NCBI RefSeq assembly: GCF_003664995.1
Contig: NZ_JFHL01000021.1
Coordinates: forward strand, 1-64,000
Length of the DNA stretch: 64,000 nt
Reading direction: 5' to 3'
DNA from: Mesotoga sp. BH458_6_3_2_1
Lineage (GTDB): Bacteria > Thermotogota > Thermotogae > Petrotogales > Kosmotogaceae
How positions within the stretch are numbered: the first letter of the stretch is position 1; each line of letters opens with the position of its first letter. The notes below the pieces were generated by a model that did no database searches, was not told where the DNA came from, and saw nothing but the letters and a program-made list of their open reading frames with translations. This document shows positions 25,680-32,691 of the stretch, piece after piece. A program made the position numbers and the translations under genes.

Positions 25680-27893
25680 GTGATCGAATTGTATTCCTGG
25701 AGAAAACTCCTATCATTTGCGTTAATTAGTGTCTTGGTCTTTGTGGCCCTTTTCTGGATCTTCGATACGCTGAAGGACTCTTTTTTTAAAGTTGTTAGAG
25801 AAAACCAAAGGCAGCTGGTTACTGTTCTTGCCGAATCGGCACCAAGAGAAAGGGAACTGGCCGAGGACTGGATTACAGCAGTAAACAAGGAGTTCAATGA
25901 AGCGGAAATAATCTATGTTCACGGAGTGCCCGGCTGGGATGAACTGCAGGTCTTCACCCCGAACGAGCAATTGAGAAGCTTTTATGAATCGAATAGGAGT
26001 TCGGAGGACTTCGAAAAGGGGCTTGAAAGCGTCTACTATCTTGAAAACTACTACTCTTCCCTCGAGTATTCATTCGAAGGAAAGAGTATTTCGATGGTGC
26101 TCGCACCACTGATAGATGAAACTCGTTATGACATGACGGGATTTCTTGTTTTCCTAATGTCTGCGGAAGCAGGAGAAAATTATGCCAGCCTGCTGAATAT
26201 ATTTATGCTAGGTGCTTTTGCCATTTTTGCCATTATCTATTTCATTTCGAAATTCTTCAGAGATCCTATCATGGGCTACATCATAATGGGACTCTTCCTC
26301 ATGGTTGGAATCTTCGTAGCCTATCCTCTCTTTGAAGCCGTCAGATTGACTTTCCTTGAAGACGGGAAGTTCTCGATGCAGACCTGGGTTACGATTCTCT
26401 CTTCAAGGCAGTATCTTAGCGCGCTATGGGGAAGCGTGAGGTTAGGCACCCTTACGGCTTCCTTCTCGACTATCATAGGATTCATCTTCGCGTTTGTGAT
26501 AAACAGGACGGCCACTAGGGGGAAGAAGTTCCTTAGCACTATGGGCCTTCTGCCTGTAATCTCTCCTCCTTTTTCCCTGTCACTGTCGCTTATCCTTCTC
26601 TTCGGGAGCAACGGCCTAATTACTAAGCAGATACTCGGGCTGAAGGACTTCACCATATACGGACTTGGAGGCCTTACAGCCGTACAGACTATCGGCATGT
26701 TTCCGATAGCATTCCTGACTCTATCGGGTGTCCTGCAGGCCATTGACTCGACTCTTGAGGAGGCCTCTCTTGACCTAAATGGGAGCCGTTGGAGAACCTT
26801 CTCTAAGGTTACGTTCCCTCTGGCTATTCCAGGAGTCCTGAGCTCCTGGCTGCTAGTATTCACCAACTCGCTGGCCGACTTCGCAAATCCCCTGCTTCTT
26901 GCAGGCTCGTACAAGGTCCTTTCGGTGGAAGCATATATTGAGGTAACCGGAAGGAACAGACTTGGTCACGGAGCAGCTCTTTCAATACTGCTGCTGATGC
27001 CTACGCTGACGGCCTTCCTGGTTCAGAGATTCTGGGTGAGCAGGAAATCGTATGTAACTGTAACTGGAAAGCCTTCTTCAAGGCTAAGCGACCTCGTTTC
27101 AAAACCTGTGAAATTCGGCCTCATTACGTTTATTGTTCTCTTCATAGTATTTATCCTCGGACTGTATGGAACGATAGTGGCTGGCTGCTTCGTAGCCAAC
27201 TGGGGTATAGATTACTCTTTCACTCTGAAGAACATAACGGAAGCCCTGCAGAGAGGAAGGGATGCAATAGTAGACACTTTCACCCTTTCGGCAGTTGCCA
27301 CACCATTCGCCGGACTGATAGCTATGATGGCCGCGCTGGTAATCGTTAGGAAGAAGTTTGCAGGGAAGAGAGTTCTTGAGGGGTTAATTCTCGCACCGTT
27401 CGCCATACCCGGAACGCTAATCGGCATCTCATATGTGCTGGCCTTCAACAAGCCTCCATTAATCCTCGTTGGGACTGGTGCAATTATCGTAATCAACTAC
27501 ATAATAAGGGAACTGCCCGTCGGCGTCGAAGGAGGTGTGGCTACTCTCAGGCAAATAGATCCAGCAATAGAGGAAGCGGCGCAAGATCTGGGAGCCGATT
27601 CTACAACTGTTTTCCGGACTATCGTCTTGCCTCTGATACGTCCCGCCTTCATTTCCGGGATGTCATACACTTTTGTCCGATCAATGACTGCCGTCAGCGC
27701 GATCATATTCCTGATATCCGCTCAGTGGTATCACATGACGGTTCTCATATATAACTTCTCAGAATCGATAAGATTCGGACTGGCTAGCGTTCTTTCCACC
27801 GTATTGATTATCATCGTCTTCGGCGCGTTCGGACTGATGAGACTTCTTGTGCGAAAGAACCAGTACATGGAAAAGAACGTAACTCTAAACTGA
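25680..27893 (+). CDS. Fused ABC transporter permease (two permease domains)
   Basis: About 737 residues. GTG 25680 is the likely start, though the ribosome site is weak and 25650 is possible. After the first helix there is an extracytoplasmic stretch of roughly 130 residues not found in ordinary permeases. Two binding-protein-dependent permease domains follow in tandem, each with the EAA loop that docks the ATPase: EEASLDLNGSRWRTFSKVTFPL and EEAAQDLGADSTTVFRTIVLPL. The fused arrangement is that of FbpB/AfuB and phosphonate-type importers. It makes the full transmembrane channel for the importer encoded with the genes at 24604 and 27917. Confidence 0.85.
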   Translation: MIELYSWRKLLSFALISVLVFVALFWIFDTLKDSFFKVVRENQRQLVTVLAESAPRERELAEDWITAVNKEFNEAEIIYVHGVPGWDELQVFTPNEQLRSFYESNRSSEDFEKGLESVYYLENYYSSLEYSFEGKSISMVLAPLIDETRYDMTGFLVFLMSAEAGENYASLLNIFMLGAFAIFAIIYFISKFFRDPIMGYIIMGLFLMVGIFVAYPLFEAVRLTFLEDGKFSMQTWVTILSSRQYLSALWGSVRLGTLTASFSTIIGFIFAFVINRTATRGKKFLSTMGLLPVISPPFSLSLSLILLFGSNGLITKQILGLKDFTIYGLGGLTAVQTIGMFPIAFLTLSGVLQAIDSTLEEASLDLNGSRWRTFSKVTFPLAIPGVLSSWLLVFTNSLADFANPLLLAGSYKVLSVEAYIEVTGRNRLGHGAALSILLLMPTLTAFLVQRFWVSRKSYVTVTGKPSSRLSDLVSKPVKFGLITFIVLFIVFILGLYGTIVAGCFVANWGIDYSFTLKNITEALQRGRDAIVDTFTLSAVATPFAGLIAMMAALVIVRKKFAGKRVLEGLILAPFAIPGTLIGISYVLAFNKPPLILVGTGAIIVINYIIRELPVGVEGGVATLRQIDPAIEEAAQDLGADSTTVFRTIVLPLIRPAFISGMSYTFVRSMTAVSAIIFLISAQWYHMTVLIYNFSESIRFGLASVLSTVLIIIVFGAFGLMRLLVRKNQYMEKNVTLN

Positions 27894-27916
27894 TTATTGG
27901 TTTGCGAGGTGGTTTG

Positions 27917-29014
27917 ATGTCAAAAACTTCTGTCTCAGTTAGGATCGAAAACGTCACAAAGGTCTTCAAAGATGTCAAAGGGAAGGCAGATGTTATTGCC
28001 GTTAACAATGCCAATTTCGAAATAGAACCAGGAGAGTTGGTAACCCTTCTCGGGCCATCGGGCTGTGGAAAGACCACTACCCTGAGAATGATCGGGGGAT
28101 TCGAACTTCCCACGAATGGAAAGATCTATCTGGGCAATGAAGACATAACCTATCTGCCGCCCAATAAAAGGGATACTGCAACCGTCTTTCAGAGTTACGG
28201 GCTTTTTCCTCACATGAATGTTTTCGACAATGTGGCGTACGGCCTCAAGCTGCGAAAGCTCCCCTCAAAGCAGATAAAGGACAAGGTAATGAACACACTG
28301 GACCTTGTCGGTTTGAAGGATCTTGCCCAGAGAGCTCCCTCTAAACTGTCCGGCGGCCAGCAGCAGCGTGTCGCACTTGCGAGAAGCCTGATTGTGGAGC
28401 CTTCCGTGCTACTTCTAGATGAGCCTCTTTCAAATCTGGACGCCCTGTTGAGGGAACAGATGCGAGTAGAAATAAAACGCATCCAGAAGACCCTTGGAAT
28501 AACCACGATATACGTGACACACGACAGGGTAGAGGCCATGAGTCTCTCTGACAGGATAATCGTGATGAAGAACGGCTTCATAAGGCAGATCGGCTCACCG
28601 AACGTGATCTATGAGGATCCAAACTCAAAGTTCGTTGCGGGGTTTGTTGGAAAAGTCGCTTTTTTACCGGTAGAAGTTCTAGAGATAGGCGAAACATGCA
28701 AAGTGAAGTTTGAAGAGAACACTGTGGAGGTTCGCAAGTTCTCTCCTGAGATGTCACCTGGAGATAGCGCCGTCATTATGGCAAGGCCGGAATCTCTTAA
28801 ACTCGTCGATCCCGGTGAAGGGATGATAGAGGGCCAGGTCGCGACAAACATATACCTCGGAGGAAGCCTAGAATCCTTTGTTACGACCGATCATGGAGAG
28901 ATTCTCGTTCAGATCGATAACCCCGCCGAAAAAAAAGTTTACGCCGAAGGAGAAAAGGTGTCCATTGCGATCATTCCACATCTGGCGAAAGTCTTGCCGG
29001 ATAAAGATGAATAA
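27917..29014 (+). CDS. ABC transporter ATPase with TOBE domain
   Basis: 365 residues. ATG 27917 is chosen behind GAGGTGG. Walker A is GPSGCGKTTTLRM (around residue 45), the Q-loop region reads TVFQSYGLFPHM, the signature is LSGGQQQRVALARSL, Walker B is LLLDEPLSNLD, and the switch is VTHDR. The C-terminal third has a TOBE-like regulatory domain (VMARPESLKL). It is the energy-coupling subunit of the importer, lying 23 bases after the permease. It belongs to the MalK/FbpC/PotA type, and the ligand follows that of the binding protein. Confidence 0.9.
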   Translation: MSKTSVSVRIENVTKVFKDVKGKADVIAVNNANFEIEPGELVTLLGPSGCGKTTTLRMIGGFELPTNGKIYLGNEDITYLPPNKRDTATVFQSYGLFPHMNVFDNVAYGLKLRKLPSKQIKDKVMNTLDLVGLKDLAQRAPSKLSGGQQQRVALARSLIVEPSVLLLDEPLSNLDALLREQMRVEIKRIQKTLGITTIYVTHDRVEAMSLSDRIIVMKNGFIRQIGSPNVIYEDPNSKFVAGFVGKVAFLPVEVLEIGETCKVKFEENTVEVRKFSPEMSPGDSAVIMARPESLKLVDPGEGMIEGQVATNIYLGGSLESFVTTDHGEILVQIDNPAEKKVYAEGEKVSIAIIPHLAKVLPDKDE

Positions 29015-29845
29015 CAGTTGTTTAATCATGTAAACCCTTGAAAGGTAGGCATTGCAAACGAGGTTCGGGGTTGGTGGTTGCGGGTTGGTAAGAGCAAGTG
29101 AAACAGGATCGCCGTTGAGTGGTTCTCCGTTCTCCGAATAAGAACCTGTTCTTCTTTCCAGAGCGAGGATCAGATCTTTGTTCTTGGTTAAGTCAAAAAA
29201 CACGAGATTCTGAATCAAGTTCAGAATGACGGGTTGTTATATTCTTAAGAATTAGGAAACGCTGTCACAGGATGTGATGTTTTGCGAATAATCTAAGTCC
29301 GTCATCCCGGACTTGATTTGGGATCTGGGTTTTTGAAAACCGTGGCCGAGGTTAGCGGGTTGCGCATCTGAAAGACCAGAATGAAAACGTATCACCGTTG
29401 AATGGTTCTTAGAAGAAAACTGTTCTTAGTTCCAGAGAGAGATCAGTTCTTCGCGCATGATCAAAATCGTGAAGCAGCAGCATCACGATTCCGACTAGTT
29501 TTGTCGGAATGACGGCATTTGACGTTTCTTCACTTTACGACCTGCATCTCGGAACAAGCAACTAGTAACTGCCCTTCATCAAGGACGGTTCTTCACATCG
29601 TTTAACGTCTCTCGGCAAGTGTCAAGCGCTCTCAAGACCAAGATTCTGAATCAAGTTCAGAATGACGGGATGTGCTTGACCAGAAACGAAGAACCTGGAC
29701 GCGTAGCGTCGGAACGAAGAACTGCTCTTTTTGGAGACGGCTCTTCACAGCGGTCAGCGGCTCTTCTCCAGCGCAGCGGAACTGGCCGCGCGAAGTGCGA
29801 TGGTCCTGATGTTCTGCATCAATTGTGTTTTTTGGTTGTTCTTGC

Positions 29846-29972
29846 CACTGCTTGCAGTGACTGGCCTCAGCTTGAAGCTGAGACTGGCACCACGAAGTGG
29901 TACTGGCGAAGGCGAAGCCTTCACTGGCGGCGATGATTCTCGCCTTTTGACTGGCCTGCGAAGCAGACTGGC
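29846..29972 (+). repeat. Tandem hairpin array with ACTGGC separators
   Basis: ACTGGC occurs at 29860, 29883, 29902, 29923, 29950 and 29967. Between successive copies lie different perfect or near-perfect palindromes: CTCAGC-TTGAA-GCTGAG, ACCAC-GAA-GTGGT, GAAGGC-GAA-GCCTTC, GGCGA-TGATTC-TCGCC plus TTTTG, and CTGC-GAA-GCAG. CACTGC-TT-GCAGTG precedes the first. A weaker ACTGGC at 29781 may be an older unit. Confidence 0.9.
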
Positions 29973-29992
29973 TGTTCTTACCTCACATCGCC

Positions 29993-30021
29993 TTGACTGA
30001 GTTAAACTTACAAAGTAAAAT
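29993..30021 (+). promoter_or_regulatory. Sigma-70-type promoter of the glycerophosphodiesterase operon
   Basis: TTGACT, a 17-base spacer, then TAAAAT, each five of six to consensus. It lies 41 bases before the ATG at 30063 and only 20 bases after the last ACTGGC of the hairpin array. Confidence 0.8.
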
Positions 30022-30062
30022 GAATTCAGCAACTCTATATGCCGTCTTTGGAGGCGATTTTG

Positions 30063-30776
30063 ATGTTGGTTTTGGCTCATAGGGGTATGGGGAAGGGCAG
30101 ATACGAGAATACGTTGAAGTCTTTTGAGGAGGGTCTGTCCTACGGCGCACATGGTATTGAGCTCGACGTAAGGCTTACGAAGGACGGCGCGGTGATCTTG
30201 AATCACGATCCCGATCTCAAGAGAACTATGGGATTAGATGTCAATCTATCTGAAACCTCACTCACCGAACTGGACAAGATGGGCCTGATTGGATTTGATT
30301 CTCTAACTACTCTCGAAACGGTTTACAAAGAGCTTCCCGAAGAGACATTTATTAATGTTGAAATCAAGGCCGTTGAAGCCGTCCCGCAAGTAATAAAGAT
30401 TATCAAAAGGTTTGACGCAGTCGAGAGAACCATGTTCTCCTCTTTTCATCATGATTGTCTGATTGCATTCACTCAGGAGTTCTTCGGTAAACCAATGATT
30501 GCACCTATAATAGATAAGGAAATCCGTCAAGTCGGTGGCGAAGAGTATCTAACGGGTGTCATCAAGGAGTACAAGCCCTACTCAGTAAATCTCAATAAAG
30601 ATCTCTTCGAGTACTTGGGACTGGAAAAGGGCCTCTCCATTTTGCGTAAGGTGCGTGAAGGCGGAACCAGAATCTCTCTCTGGACGCTGAACGATCCGAA
30701 TTTGCTCCTCAAGGTTAGGGAAGTCTGCGACTTCCTGATTACCGACTGTTCTGATAAGATGATGGAGGTACTATGA
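30063..30776 (+). CDS. Glycerophosphodiester phosphodiesterase
   Basis: 237 residues. ATG 30063 is chosen because GGAGG lies nine bases upstream. The GDPD signature is complete: LAHRGMGKGRYENTLKSFEEGL (His-Arg and Glu-Asn), GIELDVRLTKDGAVILNHDPDL (Glu, Asp, His of the metal site), VEIK in the middle, and SLWTLNDPNLL near the end. It is a TIM-barrel hydrolase that splits glycerophosphodiesters to glycerol-3-phosphate and an alcohol. There is no signal peptide, so it acts in the cytoplasm, probably on lipid turnover products. Its stop overlaps the ATG of the following lipoprotein gene by four bases, so the two are co-translated. Confidence 0.92.
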   Translation: MLVLAHRGMGKGRYENTLKSFEEGLSYGAHGIELDVRLTKDGAVILNHDPDLKRTMGLDVNLSETSLTELDKMGLIGFDSLTTLETVYKELPEETFINVEIKAVEAVPQVIKIIKRFDAVERTMFSSFHHDCLIAFTQEFFGKPMIAPIIDKEIRQVGGEEYLTGVIKEYKPYSVNLNKDLFEYLGLEKGLSILRKVREGGTRISLWTLNDPNLLLKVREVCDFLITDCSDKMMEVL

Positions 30777-31297
30777 AGCAAACTACGCGCAAAAGCCTTA
30801 TTGTCACCTTTCTAATCTTAATTTCACTAATGATGCTTCTTGTATCCTCTTGCGGAGAGAAGACAGTCCAGCCCGAAGAGCAAATCACGCTTTCTGGGGA
30901 AGAGATTCTTGCTCTTTCGGGAATTGAAGAGAGTGAGATCAATTTCAGCAAGGTCAAGCTAGACGTTTCAGGAAAACCTCAGCTTACAATTGCAGTCTAC
31001 GACGGGGAAGGGAGAGAGATCTTCTCAAAGGACTTCCCTCAAAGTGAAGTTAAGGGAGGCCACGTTACGATTGCTGTGATCAAATCAGAGGTAATCGATG
31101 CCCTGCGATTTCTATATGGCATAACCGACTCAAAGGGAAGCTTCTCCCCAATAGTTCAGGACTTGCCGTACTTCCAGTATCAAAATGTTATTGTCAACAA
31201 CGCCGATATTACAAGAATATCCTCAAAGGGAGAGTTTAGATTGTCTAGCGTAACCTTCGGTCAAGAAAGGCAGGAGATTTTTCTTAGAGTGAAGTAG
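30773..31297 (+). CDS. Lipoprotein of unknown function
   Basis: 174 residues with the lipoprotein signal LILISLMMLLVSSC, lipobox Cys27. The mature domain has about 145 residues and is mostly beta-strand in pattern (KLDVSGKPQLTIAVYDGEG, GGHVTIAVIKSEVIDALRF, YQNVIVNNADITRISSKGEF). No recognised motif. Translational overlap with the glycerophosphodiesterase gene and a 25-base gap to the SYLF gene indicate one operon, perhaps concerned with lipids at the envelope. Function not known. Confidence 0.75.
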   Translation: MKQTTRKSLIVTFLILISLMMLLVSSCGEKTVQPEEQITLSGEEILALSGIEESEINFSKVKLDVSGKPQLTIAVYDGEGREIFSKDFPQSEVKGGHVTIAVIKSEVIDALRFLYGITDSKGSFSPIVQDLPYFQYQNVIVNNADITRISSKGEFRLSSVTFGQERQEIFLRVK

Positions 31298-31322
31298 ATT
31301 CGATGCACCGGGAGGGATTGAC

Positions 31323-31991
31323 TTGAAAAGGCTTTTAGTGGTGGTGATTCTTATGGCTTCTTTAATGGCATTCGGAGCAAGTTTGCCCAAAGAAAGGATT
31401 CAAAATGCCCTAAGTATTCTTCAAGAGCTTTCAGAAACGGAAGACAGTGGATCCTTTGCTGAGTTGATGGGCAAGTCCAACGGAATAGTTATTTACCCTG
31501 AGATGGTGAAAGCCGCGCTTGGATTCGGCGGGCAGTTCGGAGAAGGTTTTATGCTTAAGAGAGGAGAAGATGGCCGCTGGTATGGGCCGTTATTCCTTAA
31601 GCTATACGGCATAAGCTACGGATTTCAGGCCGGTGTTCAGAAGAGCGGTCTGGTGCTTGTCATTATGAACGAGAAGGGCATTGAAGGTTTTCTAAGCAAC
31701 AACGTCACCCTTGGCGGAAGCGCCTCGATTTCAGCCGGGCCCACGGGCAAGACTCTTTCTGCCGATACCGATTACAAACTTGAAGCTGCCATCTACTCTT
31801 ATTCGGTCAGCAACGGCATCTTCGCCGGTGTCTCACTGGGCGGTTCGATTGTTCGCCAAGACACCGAAACGAACAGGGAATACTATGGATTGTCGCTTAC
31901 TCCCACCGAGATTATTGAGAGGGAAGCCAGCGGAGTGGAAATCGAAGAGCTCATTGGGTTTCTCAATTCATTGATTGGCCCCAAAGAATAG
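31323..31991 (+). CDS. SYLF-domain (Ysc84-like) exported protein
   Basis: 222 residues, start TTG 31323 after GGGAGG. The signal peptide MKRLLVVVILMASLMAFGAS is followed by the SYLF/Ysc84 fold: NGIVIYPEMVKAALGFGGQF, GFMLKRGEDGRWYGPLFLKL, GYGFQ-type GISYGFQAGVQKSGLVLVIM, and NVTLGGSASISAGPTGKTL. SYLF domains bind phosphoinositides in eukaryotes and are common as exported bacterial proteins of unclear role, probably touching membrane lipids. It follows a GDPD and a lipoprotein gene, which fits a lipid or envelope theme. Bacterial lipid binding is an inference from the family. Confidence 0.87.
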   Translation: MKRLLVVVILMASLMAFGASLPKERIQNALSILQELSETEDSGSFAELMGKSNGIVIYPEMVKAALGFGGQFGEGFMLKRGEDGRWYGPLFLKLYGISYGFQAGVQKSGLVLVIMNEKGIEGFLSNNVTLGGSASISAGPTGKTLSADTDYKLEAAIYSYSVSNGIFAGVSLGGSIVRQDTETNREYYGLSLTPTEIIEREASGVEIEELIGFLNSLIGPKE

Positions 31992-32079
31992 CCTGGCGCT
32001 TTTGCAGTAAGAAACTGCAATATTCCGAAAAGCAAATCGGCTCTTAACTTCGAAACTCCGATTTGAGAGCTTCTGTTCT

Positions 32080-32108
32080 TTCGGTATCCAGCCTTCCCGT
32101 ACTATAAT
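32080..32108 (+). promoter_or_regulatory. Promoter of the small secreted protein gene
   Basis: A perfect TATAAT at 32103 stands 17 bases after a weak TTCGGT. It lies 38 bases before the GTG start at 32146. Confidence 0.55.
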
Positions 32109-32145
32109 GGCTTCAAGGCAGCTCCTTCTTGGCTAGAAAGGGTAG

Positions 32146-32646
32146 GTGAGGGTTCTGAGACTTCTCTTGGTTTTGTTCATTGCTCTTGTATCCGCTGGCC
32201 TCGCTGTGAATATTGAAACAATCGAGAGCCTCAAGAATGGCTGTTGTAGTACCAATTCGAGGGGCTTTGAGATGGAAGACGGTTATGTTGCAACCGTTAC
32301 TGCAATTCCCTATGAAGCCATTTCGGAACTGGGTATTCCAATCGATGATCTAGTAGGCCTCCTGTTTTTTGAGCTACCGGAGAACTCTCTGGAGGTATCG
32401 TTTCTGAGCGTTACTGTAACAGGGAAATGCAAGCGGGGCGAGCCTGTGGACGGGGTCTGGGCAGATCTATACATAATTGGGGAAGGGTTTCTTGTCCAAA
32501 CTGCAAGGTATGATCCATTTATTCTGATTGATTCAAATAGACTAGTAGTTGCTCTCTCGATTTACCTCGATACGTCAATTTACTATTCAGTTGTTCTGAA
32601 TGGAAGTGGAACAACCATCAAATGGGAGTTCAACAATGTCATGTGA
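32146..32646 (+). CDS. Small exported protein of unknown function
   Basis: 166 residues, start GTG 32146 with AAAGGGTAGG upstream. The signal peptide (MRVLRLLLVLFIALVSAGLA) is followed by a compact, beta-rich mature domain of about 145 residues with a vicinal cysteine pair (NGCCSTNSRG) and another Cys in TVTGKCKRGEP, so a disulfide is possible. No lipobox and no known motif. The hybrid kinase gene follows after 45 bases and may share its transcript, making the protein a candidate for a periplasmic partner of that sensor; this is inference. Confidence 0.6.
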   Translation: MRVLRLLLVLFIALVSAGLAVNIETIESLKNGCCSTNSRGFEMEDGYVATVTAIPYEAISELGIPIDDLVGLLFFELPENSLEVSFLSVTVTGKCKRGEPVDGVWADLYIIGEGFLVQTARYDPFILIDSNRLVVALSIYLDTSIYYSVVLNGSGTTIKWEFNNVM

Positions 32647-32691
32647 CGAGACAATGCAGTTCGATTCAGAAAAAGGGGGCGGAGGTCTGCG

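Larger units (their letters stand above)
29015..30062. repeat. Long repeat spacer ending in a hairpin array and promoter
   Basis: It holds the GAGGTTCGGGGTTGG module (about 29060), TTCTGAA..TTCAGAA hairpins (about 29206 and 29641), a CCCGGA..TTTGGGA stretch (about 29301), a variant ATTCCGAC hairpin (29488-29510), an intact GGAACAAGCAACTAGTAACT module (about 29553), and the ACTGGC array (29846-29972) that runs up to a promoter at 29993. No gene is seen. Confidence 0.65.

Noticed and set aside
29731-30206. Frames across the ACTGGC array on both strands
   Set aside because: They are by-products of the array and of the antisense of the glycerophosphodiesterase gene.
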